NCBI RefSeq assembly: GCF_028583425.1
Contig: NC_072801.1
Span: 61,271,766 to 61,335,765 of the forward strand
Length of the DNA stretch: 64,000 nt
Source: Eublepharis macularius
Taxonomy: Eukaryota; Chordata; Lepidosauria; Squamata; Eublepharidae
Direction: 5' to 3'
The position numbers and the translations under genes were made by a program. Under the pieces are notes generated by a model that was given only the letters and a program-made list of their open reading frames with translations, ran no database searches and was not told where the DNA came from. This document shows positions 44,069 through 55,740 of the stretch, one piece after another. Numbering within the stretch: the stretch's first letter is position 1; each line of letters opens with the position of its first letter.

Positions 44069-45897
44069 AAGGGTACACATTAAAGTATGGCTTGGCTGAT
44101 TACTAGTTAACAGCTTGTCCAGGAAGATCAGTTGATGTTTTGCCAATGGAAGCTACTGGTCACCAAATAGGTGGAGAAATATCTCTGAATAAGATACCCA
44201 TCAGTATTTGAAGAAGAGAACGCCCTCTGGCCTCCAGCAGAAGGGAGGAGGCAAATACGTGAGTGTAAAATGTCAGAAGCAAGAGCTGACTTTGAGAGGG
44301 GGGGGGGGGGAATTGTCTAGCTGAAATTCTCTTGCAGCCTTGTCCCTTGGGGTTCTTGCTGTCCCTCATTCAAAGGAAATTAAATCCAACCGGGTCGGCT
44401 CCAGAAGTTTTCATTGCTCAGGGCAGTGTAACAATATTTCTACTAATTGCAGCCACAAATGAAATTGTGGCCAAATCTCTCACCGCTTCTTGATTAAAAA
44501 TTTGGCAGTGGCCGCCTAAGTTTGCATTGGAAGGAAGGCCAGGCCTGACCCTCGAGACACCAGTTGGCCATCTCTGCTCTAGTCCAGTCCCATCCAATTC
44601 AGTCGCCTACAATGAACAGGAGCATTTTAGAGGGATGGGAATTTCAGGTTCTCTTGGAGACGTGGATGGATGCAAGTCTGGAGGACTCAAAGTTCCTAAG
44701 TGCCCAAAGGAAGGGGCGGGGCGGGGGGGGTCACCACTGGTTTGAGAAAAGGGGTGTGCATGGTGCTTGACTGAGAAAAGATGCTGCCCCGAGGAATTTA
44801 TAATCTAGAATTCCATGCAGGGGAGGCAACAGAGGAAGGCAGAGGATATGGTAAATATGGTAAGTAGGGAGAGGCTGTATATTCCATTCAAGTGATGGAA
44901 TTTAGGCAAGATCCACTATGGGATAATCTCTGAGGGGTTATGTCAGTGGTTCAGGAACCGGTGGATTATTGAGGAGGGTGACATTGTGCGCCTCATATTC
45001 TGGGAAAGAAGTTCCAGACAAAGGCAGCAGCGAAAAAGCAAAGGCAAAGTTGCTTGAGAGAGCAGCTGTCCTTCAGATGGCGGAAGGCAGGGAAATCGGA
45101 AGGATACCTAAAAGAGAGGATAGAAGATCAGAGAGATAAGGAGGGGAAGAGAGGCTTGGGGCTTCCAGGAATGCAATCATACTATCACCTTTCTATTCTC
45201 TGGATGTATTACTCAAGAAGAGTCACTACCTGCCTTTGTTCGAATACAAGAAATCATTGGTACAACTTAGAACCTGCCGGAAGCATGCAATGAATGCTGG
45301 AGAATGAAGATGGCCTTCTTGGATGGGAGTCCAACAAGGTGGCTAAACCAGTGACAGACTGTATAACTGTGGGTATTAAAGTGCTATTGCAGTGAGTGCA
45401 ACGGGTTGGTGTGTGGACAGTTGCTTCACAGGACCCCGGTGCCTTCTCTCACACCTAGCCGCTGCCTTCCCTTTTCCTTAAAAAGCTCATTTTGGCCATT
45501 CCTTCTTCCATGCGCATTCTTTATCCCCTTGAGGCACTTAATGTGGCTTTGACTGGTTGCTTTGCCTTGGGGGACTGGAAATTTGTTTCGCAAGCAATTT
45601 GTGCAGGAAAGCCTGAGGGTCTCGCTCTTGAGGAACGGGCGGAAGCTTCTACCCGCCACACCCTGGGCTCTGAGACAATATATTAACTGCTGTTGATGGT
45701 AGAGAAGACAGGCTTTTGGAACACAGCAAGGATAAGACGAGCTCCTACTTGCTCCCCAGTTGTCATACAATAGAAGCCAGGTAAGCCTGATAATCACGAT
45801 TTCTCTAGGAAAGGAGACCTGCTGAACTAGACTGTGGGGAATAGGGAAGAGGCTTGGAGCCAACCTGAATTATGCTGGTTAGAAAGCCAGCTTGGTG
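44069..45897. other. No gene recognised
   Basis: G run at 44297-44310 and a purine-rich stretch 44690-45130. Donor-like sites are present (ATATG|GTAAGTAG at 44859; CCAG|GTAAGCC at 45781), but no exon is supportable. Confidence 0.45.
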
Positions 45898-45993
45898 CAG
45901 TAACTTTGCAATCCTAAACAGAATTGCTCCAGTCTAAACCCACTGATTTCAGTGGGCTCAGATTGGCGTAACTTTGTTTAGTATTGCACAGTG
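45898..45993. mobile_element. Small palindromic inverted-repeat element (family E)
   Basis: TTGCAATCCTAAACAGAATT then GCTCC is mirrored by GGCGTAACTTTGTTTAGTAT then TGC, with AACCCACTGA/TTTCAGTGGG at the centre. Under 100 bp. Confidence 0.7.
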
Positions 45994-46324
45994 AGAGCAA
46001 ACAACTTTTATTTTTGTTCTGTTACATCAAATTAAGCTATGGCTCAGTCCGCTGATTCTTAACCAAGAGGTATAAACATCCATGGTAGTAAATTACAAAT
46101 TAGGTGGTAGGGTGCATTTTGGGGAGCAAATGAGAAAGTACTCCAGATTTTAGGCTTTTAGGCAACCCCTTCTCTCCACTTGCAATAGACTCTGATTGCA
46201 AGTTGTTTTAAACTGCTTGCCCTGCACAGAGGATAAAATCTCAGGTCTTAGATTCTAGAAGTTGGCTGGTGGCCCTCAGGCACAAACTTGGATCTCATTA
46301 GCTCAGAATCTGTGTCTCTAATGT

Positions 46325-46480
46325 ATATATCAGGTGGTGCAGAGTGCTGTCAAGTCATAACTGACTTATGGCGACCCCTGGTGGGTTTTCATGGCAAGAG
46401 ACTCGCTGAGGTGGTTTGCCATGGCCTGCCTCTGCAACCCTGGTCTTCATTGGAGGTCTCCCATCCACTTCAGACAATGT
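46325..46480 (-). repeat. 5S rRNA-derived SINE, antisense, 3' part
   Basis: GTCATAACTGACTTATGGCG, CATGGCCTGCCTCTGCAACC and GAGGTCTCCCATCCA; the 5S-like end is lost. Confidence 0.7.
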
Positions 46481-46821
46481 TGTTTTGAGCTTGCCACAGG
46501 ATGGCAAGTTTGCAGGTTGTATAGTTCACACAGCGACAAGGATAGGCTCCACACGCACAATGTCATTAAGGTGGCTACTTCAAAATCAAATGAAAGTGGC
46601 TCAGATATTTATCCTAAGATGAAACAGAGGAAAGGCAACAATCTCAAGGACTTTCCTCACTTTCAGTATTCCCCTACTGCTCATCATCCCTTTTGCAAAT
46701 CAGAAACTAAAATGAGTTCAGGAGATGCAGAGTCAGGAGTTGCTAGCACACAGAAGCCCTTTAAGTCAGAGGTCTAACACGTTAAAAGTTTTGGTGAGCA
46801 TGCTCCTCTTTTCTCTTCCAG

Positions 46822-46978
46822 GTTGCCCAAAAGCTACGTGAGTCAACAGTGCTGTACCATCACCTGCTAAAACCTCTTCAGTATCAACTTTTCCTGCAAA
46901 ACACACAGGCTGGGCCACCAGACCCCCAAGCCCGGCCTAGCTGTGGCCGGCACCAAGGCCAACCCAAACCCCTCAGAG
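46822..46978 (+). other. KCNJ14: KCNJ14 5' untranslated part of the coding exon
   Basis: A 3' splice site (CTCTTTTCTCTTCCAG, ending 46821) precedes 157 bases that lead into the start codon. Human KCNJ14 also has untranslated exon(s) upstream of the coding start. The mature 5' end is not visible here. A GTG in frame at 46943 is not a start; the ATG at 46979 has G at -3 and G at +4 and matches the human start. Confidence 0.55.
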
Positions 46979-47674
46979 ATGGGGGTAGCCAAAACCATCC
47001 GCCGTCTTAGCAATGGTGGTGGGGTAGGAGAGCTGCAAGAAGAGCCAGTAGAATCCCCCACCAGCTGCCCAAATGGGAAACCTGTTACTGCCCAGCAGCG
47101 CAGCCGTTTTGTGAAGAAAGATGGCCACTGCAATGTGCAGTTTATCAATATGAGCGAGAAGAGCCAGCGGTACCTCACGGACATCTTCACCACTTGTGTG
47201 GACATCCGCTGGAGATGGATGCTCGTCCTTTTCTGTCTCTCTTTTGTGCTTTCCTGGCTTCTCTTTGGCATCACCTTCTGGATCATAGCGACGCTACACG
47301 GGGACCTTGCCCCCGAGCACCCGCAAGCCTCAAAACCCTGCTTCTCCGAGGTCACTAGTTTCATGGCCGCCTTCCTCTTCTCTCTGGAGACCCAGACGTC
47401 CATCGGGTATGGCTTTCGCAGCGTGACGGAGGAGTGTCCATCCGCAGTGATAGCTGTAGTTCTGCAATGCATCGCAGGATGTATCATTGATGCCTTCATC
47501 ATTGGTGCCATTATGGCCAAGATCGCCAAGCCCAAGAAACGCAACGGAACCTTGGTCTTCAGTGAGACTGCTGTGGTGGCAATGCGCGATGGCAAACTCT
47601 GCCTTATGTGGCGTGTGGCCAACCTACGCAAGAGCCATCTGGTGGAAGCCCACGTCAGGGCACAGCTGCTGCGG
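46979..47674 (+). CDS. KCNJ14: Kir2.4 inward-rectifier potassium channel, coding exon 1 (residues 1-232)
   Basis: Encodes the amino-terminal half of a strong inward-rectifier K+ channel of the plasma membrane, four subunits per pore. The start [11 protein letters not shown] matches the human Kir2.4 start MGLARALRRLS as I recall it, and the text [13 protein letters not shown] is typical of Kir2 channels. Domains: cytoplasmic N-terminus 1-80; M1 about 81-105; pore helix and selectivity filter TQTSIGYG at 138-145; M2 about 155-180, with D171 at the rectification-controlling position (Kir2.1 D172). PIP2-contact lysines and arginines follow at 181-188 (KIAKPKKR). E223 corresponds to Kir2.1 E224. 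Oddity: residue 190 is Gly (GGA at 47546) where Kir2 channels have RNET. The exon ends CTGCGG|GTAAGG, phase 0, the same position as the intron in mammalian KCNJ14. Confidence 0.95.
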
Positions 47675-47833
47675 GTAAGGATGGTATTAGGGGGAACTTC
47701 ATGTACAAGATACTAGAGGGCAAGAGTCACATGTCCACAAGAACTGTCAGTCATTGAGTGAGTTTTAGAAATGCTTTGAAGACCTGTGCACCTATCCTGT
47801 TTAGCGCCTCTGTACACAAGATATATTACACAA

Positions 47834-48049
47834 GGACCGACACAATGTTAACCGGGAAGGATAGTTTAAAAAGATAGAGCTGGTGGAGATCCTTCCTTAG
47901 AGAGTTTGTTAATTTCATCTTCCCCTTTGGGGAGGTGAAATTGACAGAGCCTTAGGGCAGGCAAAGATGAAATTAACAAACCCTCTGAGGAGCGATCTCC
48001 ACCAGCTCTGTCTTTTAAAACTACACTTCTCGGCTAACATTGTGTCTCC
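47834..48049. mobile_element. Foldback element in KCNJ14 intron (family F)
   Basis: Inverted arms of about 83 bases: GACACAATGTTAACCGGGAA then GGATAG... on the left (from 47839) and ...CTACACTTCTCGGCTAACAT then TGTGTC on the right (to 48046). AGAGCTGGTGGAGATC and GTTTGTTAATTTCATCTT are perfect in both arms. The loop is about 45 bases and includes CCCCTTTGGGGAGG. It sits in the 1113-bp intron 47675-48787. No coding sequence; class unknown. Confidence 0.85.
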
Positions 48050-48787
48050 CTATACTTGAGCACCCTCATGTAAGATGTCTCATGCAGAGAGACTCTTAGT
48101 CTTGGCTGAGTCAAAGGTTAATTATTTGCAGTGTTCTGTAGGCTGGAAAGGGCGGAAAAATTTGTAAGATGGGTGAGCATAAGAAGAGTCCGACTCAAAC
48201 CAAGGGTCCATGTGATTTAACATCCTGTTTTTCATTATGACCAATCACAGAATGCATGCCCCCCCCTACTGCTGCCCCTCAGCAACTGGTAAGCACTGGC
48301 TCACTACCTCTGAACTCAGAGGTGCCCTTTAGTAATCCTAGTTAATTGTCACTGGTAGGCCAGCCCTCCATAATCCGTTTTTAAAGCCATCTATGACAGA
48401 AGTTGTTAACAGATATGGAAAATAAACTTTGGAAGGGCAGAATAGATGAAAGGCAGGAGGAGATAAATGGATGAGCAATTGAGTGGGGAAACTACAAAGG
48501 GTCTGCAAGGGGAAAGGGTCATTATTTTGAAAGGCAGGCAGAGTCGCTCTTGCAAACAAGGGGCTTCTTTTTTTCCATACAATGTATGGAGGAGATTCTG
48601 TATGGAGTATACAGCCTGCAGTGGCTGGAAGTTTTTTTTTGGCCATTGCAACAGCCGTGCTTCCAAGCACAACAATAAAAACATCTGCTGGCCACTGCAG
48701 ACCATATTTTGTAATATAACCTATACCGACTCATTATGTGTAGATCAGTACAAAACAACCCCCCCCCTTTTGTCTTATTTCCCACAG

Positions 48788-49339
48788 CCTCGAGTGACCC
48801 CTGAGGGAGAGTACATCCCTCTGGACCACATTGACGTCAACGTGGGTTTCGACAGTGGCACAGACCGCATCTTCCTGGTGTCACCAGTGACAATCGTGCA
48901 CGAGATCGATGCTGAAAGTCCTTTCTACGAGTACGGCCCTTCTGAGCTGGCTGAAGCTGACTTTGAACTGGTAGTCATTTTGGAAGGCATGGTAGAGGCA
49001 ACAGCGATGACCACACAATGCCGTAGCTCTTACCTGCCCAACGAGGTACGCTGGGGACACCGCTTTGAGCCTGTGCTCTTTGAACGGCGCGGTCACTATG
49101 AGATTGACTACCAGCACTTCCACCGCACGTACGAGGTGCCTGGAACTCCAACGTGCAGTGCTAACGAGTTGAGCCACCGCAAATACAGGGCTCCTCCCGC
49201 GGGGGCAACTGCTGCTCGTGCCTCCTTTTGCTATGAGAACGAAGTGGCCCTCAGCTGCTGCCGTGAAGAAGAGGAGGAGGAAGAGAAGCAAGGTAGCTCA
49301 CACCTGAGCCTGGAGAATGAAGCAGACACAACCACGTGA
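48788..49339 (+). CDS. KCNJ14: Kir2.4 inward-rectifier potassium channel, coding exon 2 (residues 233-415)
   Basis: Begins after TTTCCCACAG in phase 0 with [20 protein letters not shown], the Kir2 cytoplasmic domain. It continues with [20 protein letters not shown], the G-loop region [19 protein letters not shown] (299-315, with E298 equivalent to Kir2.1 E299) and the Kir2 [11 protein letters not shown] motif. The ER-export signal FCYENE is at 379-384. The tail [14 protein letters not shown] resembles human Kir2.4 (VALSCCQEEDEDDE-like) and distinguishes it from Kir2.1-2.3. It ends TTT-stop without the C-terminal S-E-I PDZ ligand of Kir2.1-2.3, as in human Kir2.4. Total protein is 415 residues against about 436 in human; the acidic tail is shorter. 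The frame is intact and the gene looks functional. Kir2.4 is known from cranial motor neurons and retina in mammals; expression here is not knowable from sequence. Confidence 0.95.
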   Translation, partial: PRVTPEGEYIPLDHIDVNVGFDSGTDRIFLVSPVTIVHEIDAESPFYEYGPSELAEADFELVVILEGMVEATAMTTQCRSSYLPNEVRWGHRFEPVLFERRGHYEIDYQHFHRTYEVPGTPTCSANELSHRKYRAPPAGATAARASFCYENEVALSCCREEEEEEEKQGSSHLSLENEADTTT

Positions 49340-50275
49340 CACCACCAATGTCCTTGGACTGAGGAGGGTTGGGGCTGCTTGGAGAAAGCAGCTAATGTTG
49401 CACTTTGCATAGACAGGCAACTGAAGTCACTGGCCAGCGGTTAACACTTTCACGCTTAATTCATCTTGTCCCTCAAAACCCTGATAGGCAAGGTCTCAGA
49501 GGTCTGGAATAAGCTAGTATCCTTAACAAATGGGAGAAAGAAGCCATTCTTGGCATGTTGGCCAGAACAGCAGCCTGGTATGAATTGAGGGATTCCCTAT
49601 GACTCTTCAAGCTACTCAAGGGATGGGAGGGGGGTGCTGCTACAAAGAGAACGGTGACCCAACCAAACTTAAAAATCAAAGGGAAGCTTGAAGGAGGTAG
49701 GTGATTCCTGTTATATGAGCCTCTAACGAACTTTGCCATTGCCTGATCTTTAAAGGGGTGTAGGAATTATGGTTGCCGTTGTTCAGGTAAGGTTTAATGG
49801 ATCTGCAAATATTTATTTTATGAGACAAGGATTTACAAGGGTAAGCTTAATGGAGCCCTCCTAAAGAGGTTTGTACTGTGGAATATGAGCTGTAGCTCTC
49901 CAAGGCACTTTAATATAGAGAGGGAAGAAGGCTTCTGTAAGTTCTGTTCAGTGGAACTGAAAGTGAACTGGTCTGTAGGATCTATGAAACTGCAGGGAAC
50001 AGTTTGCTCTATTGGATTCAGAGAGTGAGGTTCTTTGCCATGTGAGGGCTAAATGTTTTTTTTTAAGCCCAGAAGGCAAGAAACTGAAAATTATCTTGAC
50101 ATCCTTGAAAACTTGTTTGTCAAGTCCAAACCCCGTGTCTCAAGGTCTTCTATTCCAAGCAGAAGCTGGTATATCATTGATTTATCACAGGCCAATGGAA
50201 TAAGGCAAGAGTTTAACGAAGGTGTACAAAGTGTGTAAAATGTAATCAGCCACAAAAACAAGTGTTCTCATTAAA
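49340..50275 (+). other. KCNJ14: Probable KCNJ14 3' untranslated region
   Basis: Follows the stop codon without any named repeat for nearly 1.5 kb. A variant poly(A) signal ATTAAA lies at 50270-50275; no AATAAA is closer. The true end is uncertain. 50276-50815 shows nothing recognised. Confidence 0.4.
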
Positions 50276-50819
50276 GGAAAAAAGAAATCTAATCCATTAC
50301 TGTCCCGTGTGTTGTAAAGCTCGTAAAAGAAACAATGGTAAACCAGAGAGCTGTTCCCACTTTCAAATGTTTTGCATTTACTGCCATCCCCACAGTTATA
50401 CCTACCAATGTTTCAAAAAGGAAATAGGAACACATTTCAAACATCCTTAATCTTACTCCAGGGATGACTGCCCAAAGGTCCTTTCCTCATTATTATGCAT
50501 TACAGAACATTTTCCTCCTTTTCCATGTTGTCTTGCTTTCTTTCACAGTTGCCTGGATTCCACTATATGAAGGGTGGGACATTTGTTCTTTTGGTTAAGG
50601 ATACACTATAAAAACACAATATCCATACTACAGGTTATAAACAGTTTCTGAATATACCTCCACTAGCCACAGCATATGAATAAGTATACTATACAGATAA
50701 TCTAGCCTTAGTATTCATATTTCATGCATCTGCAGATAAATCACATTAGATGAAAGATGGATCCATTATGCACTCAGGCTGCAGTCCTATGTATGTTCAC
50801 TTGTGGACAAGTTCTCACA

Positions 50820-51073
50820 CACAATAATAACAACAACAACATTTGATTTATATACCGCCCTTCAGGACAACTTAATGCCCACTCAGAGCGGTTTACAAAG
50901 TATGTAATTATTATCGCCACAACAAAACACCCTGTGAGGTGGGTGGGGCTGAGAGAGCTCCAGAAAGCTGTGACTAGCCCAAGGTCGCCCAGCTGGCTTC
51001 AAGTGGAGGAGTGATGAATCAAACCCGGCTCTCCAGTCCAGATTAGAGTCCCGCGCTCTTAACCATTACACCA
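50820..51073 (-). repeat. Sauria-type SINE, antisense, well preserved
   Basis: AATAATAACAACAACAACAT tail, TATACCGCCCTTCAGGACAA, CCTGTGAGGTGGGTGGGGCT, TCGCCCAGCTGGCTTCAAGT and CGCGCTCTTAACCATTACAC. Of the copies here it is closest to a consensus. Confidence 0.9.
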
Positions 51074-52168
51074 AACCACTACACACCCAATGTACAGATT
51101 CATGAAACTCTGAACACTAATATCATTCAAACAATGCATAAAGAAAAGAAAAAGTGAAGGAGACAAAAGCAGTTGCATTTTAATCCATGTCTGTTACTCT
51201 CTGATCACATCAGCAATGCTGAGAACATGTGAATGAATGTAGGGGAGGAGGAAGTATTTGGAGAGGGGCCAGGGCCACCTTCTTCTCCTATTAATTTGTT
51301 GTTATTAATTTCAAAGAGGCTTACATGGTACAAGATGCGTGGGCATTGTGCCTTGTGGCTCGGATCTGTCTTCCACACTGGCTGCCTTACTGGCAACCAA
51401 AATCGACCAGTTAGCTTGCCTCAGGCAGGAGAAAGAGAGATTATTTTAGGATCATAAAAAGTATCCCAGTATAAACAGACGTTTTCACCCAGAGCAAGAG
51501 GCATCGTAGCCTTGGACGGAGATCCCACTATAAACAGCTGCTGCTCAAGCTGGCCCGGTGAAAGCAGCCTAGGCTGAAGGTCAGAGCGGTAAGAGCTCAG
51601 ATTGGACTCACAGCTGGGAGCTCAGATTAATATGGACACAATTTCATCACTAATCCTGACTGCTTTGCGCCAGCGACACCAGAGGGGGACAAAGTGTGGG
51701 CTGCTCCCCCCCCGCCACATACCCACTCTGTCTGCTCCTCTCCCTCAGCTATCACCCTTACACCTTGAACTGTTGGCACCCACACTGCACCCTGGCACTG
51801 CTGAGGTGATGGGATGTCAGGAACTCCTCAGCAGTCACCTCTCAGCAGGTGACACCATCAAGTGGAAACGTATTCTCCTCGAGTCTAAAATAAACCCTCA
51901 TGAATCTGTAATCTCCGGGCATGGGGCATGTGGGATGTGAAGGTCACCAGAGTATGGAGCAATGGTCAGATATTGGTTCTCACCTCATGCAGCCAGTGGG
52001 TTACTTCACACATACCTGCGAGTGCCTCAGCATTGCTGATATCCTTCATATTGACTGGCCCAACTTGTGCTACAACCTTTCTCCTTCACTCTGTCCTTCT
52101 TGAAGTAAGGCAACAGTTGCCTCCATGTTTCCTGCACCAATGACACCAGGGCCGACCTATCTACCTTT
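51074..52168. other. No gene recognised
   Basis: Unique-looking sequence. Frames at 51602-52143 have no domain pattern. Confidence 0.45.
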
Positions 52169-52169
52169 G

Positions 52170-52392
52170 GGTAGGTTTTAGTGGTTAGAGTGTTGGATTA
52201 GGAGACAAACCTGGGTTTCCTAATCCCCTCTCTGCCATGGAAACTTGATGGGTGACCTTGGGCCAGTCACACTCTCTCAGCCTAACCTACCTCACGGGGT
52301 AGTTGTGAGGATAAAATGGAGGAAACAATGTAAGCTGTTTTGGGACCCCACATGCAAGAAAGGCAGGGTATAAGTGAAGTAAATAAACAGTT
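52170..52392 (+). repeat. Sauria-type SINE, sense
   Basis: TTTAGTGGTTAGAGTGTTGG A box, GGTGACCTTGGGCCAGTCAC, CCTAACCTACCTCACGGGGT, GATAAAATGGAGGAAACAAT and the GTATAAGTGAAGTAAATAAA tail. Confidence 0.9.
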
Positions 52393-52868
52393 TTTCTTGC
52401 TTTAGGAGGCATATGGGAGGCACCATTGAAGAGCAATAAGTAGCCCATTCTTTAGTTTGTCTTATATTATTTTTTCCATAATGAGCTAAAAAGTGGACTG
52501 CTGTTTGGATTTTCTGCCTCAGGTACCAACATGTCTTGGGCCAGCTTTGTCTGACATCACCAAGGAGAACCTACAGAAAAGAAGCACAATGTATCCCCCT
52601 CAGCCTGAAACAGGAGAGAAATTCCTTTGTGTTGCTCCTGACAGAAAAGACACAGTGGAATCTCCCAGCCCTCACACTGAGGAAAATTTGCAAAACAGGG
52701 AGGACTCCTTGGTCTGCAAGCTTCCCTCAGGCTTTGCACAAGATCTTAGAGATCCTCTTCTGGGGTGGTGGGTGGAGGTACCTCAATTGCCTTCCCCACT
52801 TTCAGCTGAAAACTGAAGGGAAGCAAGTGGCAAGTTACTTATCTGAATTCAAGTTGAGGATTTCTTTA
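52393..52868. other. No gene recognised
   Basis: Open frames at 52493-52816 and 52536-52970 overlap and lack domain patterns; they run into a SINE. Confidence 0.45.
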
Positions 52869-53092
52869 TATACTTACTTCACTTATACCCCACCTTTTCC
52901 CACAATTGAGACCAAAAGCGGCCTGTATTGTTCTCCTTTTCTTCATTTTATCCTCACAACAACCCTGTGAGGTAGGTTAAGTTGAGAGAGTATCTGGCCC
53001 AAGGTCACTCTTCCCTGGCAGAGTGGAGGTTTGAATGTGGGTCTCCCAGATCCTTTACCAACACTCTAACCACTACCCTACACCAGCACAAC
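52869..53092 (-). repeat. Sauria-type SINE, antisense
   Basis: CTTATACCCCACCTTTTCCC, TCATTTTATCCTCACAACAA, GGCCCAAGGTCACTCTTCCC and AACACTCTAACCACTACCCT. Confidence 0.85.
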
Positions 53093-53462
53093 AGGATTAT
53101 ATAAACTCATCTACCCCAGATCTGAATGACATTGTGTTTCTACTTTTCACTATCCCTTTGTTGTATAGGAGAGATCTGTGGAAGTCCACAACTTTCAAGA
53201 AACAATAAGCACTTAGGGCCTGTAGAAAGCCAATTTCTCCCTCCCCACCATTATTTTTGCTTTGACTTCTAACTGCCTCAACATCCCATTCCTCCTGGAT
53301 GTATTGAGCATGCTCAGTACTCAACAGGTAGTTGAAGGGGGATCTTTTTTTACTTGACAAACTACTCTATAGTGCCTGCCCTTGCAGAAACCTTTCCATT
53401 TTTCTGCCTACTGGGCAGTGCCCAGTCTTTAAGCCCTTGCTCATTGTTTGCCTTTAGGAGTG

Positions 53463-53680
53463 ACAATGCTGATACAGTTCTTGACTGAAAATCAATACTC
53501 TGCTGGTTCAAATCCCACTACCACCATGAGCTCAGAAGGTGCAATGGCCTTGGGTAAGCCACTCCTTTCAGCCCCAACTCCCCAGCTGTATTGTGGGGAA
53601 TAACACTAACATTCACAGCTCTGAGCAGGGCCCTAATTTGTCTAGATGAGAGGTATTTTATAAGCACAGTTTTTATTAAG
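53463..53680 (+). repeat. tRNA-derived SINE, sense
   Basis: CTGCTGGTTCAAATCCCACT, CCATGAGCTCAGAAGGTGCA, CCCAGCTGTATTGTGGGGAA and the TATTTTATAAGCACAG tail; same family as 4651 and 37322. Confidence 0.75.
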
Positions 53681-53681
53681 T

Positions 53682-53865
53682 ATGTGTGGTATAGTTGTTA
53701 GAGTGTTATACTAGGATCTGGGAGACCCAGGTTTGATTTCCCCATTTTGCTTTTGCTGGGTGGCATTGGGACAGTCACGCCCTCTCAGCTTAACCTGTGA
53801 TGTAAGTTGCTTTGGGTTTCCATTGGGGGGAAAGTGGGATAAATAAATAAATAAATAAATATTTG
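53682..53865 (+). repeat. Sauria-type SINE, sense, with (AATA)n tail
   Basis: TGTGGTATAGTTGTTAGAGT head, GGGAGACCCAGGTTTGATTT, then GTGGGATAAATAAATAAATA. It directly follows the previous SINE. 53866-55559 holds nothing else recognised except a short SINE tail at 54806-54850. Confidence 0.85.
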
Positions 53866-55559
53866 TGATTAGATTGGTGAATAAAGAAGTAGGAACTGCA
53901 AATAAGGAACTTGGGATGGGAACCATCTTCAGCTTGAACTTTTGCTCTCAGGATATAAAAAGTGCTTTCTTTCCCCCACACAGTTACCCCCTCCATTCAG
54001 CTGGGGGAGGGGTCACCTCTTCCAGTTCTGACAGGTCCTTGTACGAAACCATTTCCTGATACTCAGGGCCCTTAAGAGGAGACAGCTACAGCAGTTAAAA
54101 AGACACATTACCATTTCTTTTCTCATGTAGGATAGGCGGATCCCTAGCTCATTACAATATGGATGCTTTTTTAAAAAAAAGGAACTGAGCAAACTCTATT
54201 TTCTCACCCAAAGGAATGATTTGGGATGGGTTCTTAAATGTGTTTGTGGCAAGGAAATTAAGGCCCAGGAAAAAGGATTTGTCCCATCTCCATCCTTTGC
54301 TAGCAATAAATCCATCACTTACAGAGTTGTTTGGCCTCCACCCAAGTAATCAACATTCACAGAGCAAACTAATAGAAACAGATGGTTCTCAAACGGCCTG
54401 CCTTGCTCTGACCTGCAACTGCAAGCAGCCCCTTTTTCAACAAAACCTTAAACCCCAAGACTAGTTAGTGACCTCAGTTATGCAGTTATCTCTCAGACCT
54501 GCTAAAAACACCACCCTGTCATCGCCTGCATTCATTTCATATCCATCAGTTTTGGCACCTTTGCACAAGAAATCTGGGGTTCTTATATGATATTAGTGCA
54601 CCCTCTGGTGTCCTCACCTGGAATCGCAATATCTGCATTATCGGATGTTATCACAAACGGTACCAAAATTGCAGTTTGCTTTTCTTGAATCTGAGATGCA
54701 TTGATTACATTCACACATGCATAGTAATCAAGATGCTCAAAGACATTTTTAGTGTCATGCACAAAATTACTATATACCATTACAACTCCTTTTTGATGAC
54801 CGTGACTGGGCAAAAAGGTGGGATATAAATGTCATACATCAATAAATAAAAACAAACTCTCATAATCCTGATTTTCAGGATGTCCTTGATCTGAGTCTAA
54901 TTTTTAAGTGATCCTTTGATCTCTTGTCCAATTTATAGAAGTCCTTGATTCTCATCATATGCATCTAATAAATCCCGTGATGCTCAGAACAAACTGAAAC
55001 ACAAACATTTAAACGTCTTAAGTTTTCCTGTCGTTTCGTAGAAGTGCACAGTTATTGCAAAATAGACCTTCAATATTTTAGGTTAGCAATAGTTTAAAAA
55101 TGTAATTTCAGAAGGGGACATAGAGTGGCCGAGATTAACTCCATTTTACACTAAAGGCATAAAGCATCACTTCATGATATAGAAAAGTGAATGTTCCTTA
55201 TTGTACTCCTCATTTTTACATCATTTCATTTTTGATTATTTTCCCTCATTAAAAGATTTCTCCCCATCTCAGACAATAGTCGCATTTCACAGGAGCAGCA
55301 TCAAAGCCCCTTCCACATGGGAGACCACAGCTGCAGAGCCTTTGGAGGATACATAGAAAATGTATTAGTGAGAGTTGCTCAGTGTCGTTCTTTAGGGTTT
55401 TGCTCCCTCCCCAGATTTAGCATACATTAAATCTCTGAGTAGAGGTGGATGCACCTTTCCTGTAGTGCACATGTGTACAGATGCATGAATATATGCACCG
55501 AGGACCCATGCAGCGCACTGACTACCATTTCCAAGTCCCTCGTTTCATATGTGGCAAGG

Positions 55560-55740
55560 CTTGACAGCTCTGGCTTGGGAAATTCGTGGAGATTTGGGGG
55601 CAGTGCCTGGGGAGGGACTCTATGGTGAACCATAGAGTCTGCTCTCCAAAGCAGCCATTTTCTGAAAGGGAACTGTACTCTGGAGATCAGTTATAAATTT
55701 CAGGAGAACTCCAGGTCCCACCTGAAAGTTGGTAACCATA
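55560..55740 (-). mobile_element. Family A element, antisense
   Basis: GCTTGACAGCTCTGGCTTGG to GAAAGTTGGTAACCATA; the core AAAGCAGCCATTTTCTGAAA is kept. An extra CTCTATGGTGAACCATAGAG hairpin lies in the middle. Confidence 0.75.

Noticed and set aside
46943-46978. In-frame upstream start of the KCNJ14 reading frame
   Set aside because: The codon is GTG. The ATG at 46979 has a good context and matches the human protein start.
46867-47631. 254-codon open frame antisense to KCNJ14 exon 1
   Set aside because: Shadow of the conserved sense frame; no independent domain pattern.
52170-52240. tRNA gene
   Set aside because: The A- and B-box-like sequence belongs to a Sauria-type SINE head with a SINE body and tail; no cloverleaf gene end.
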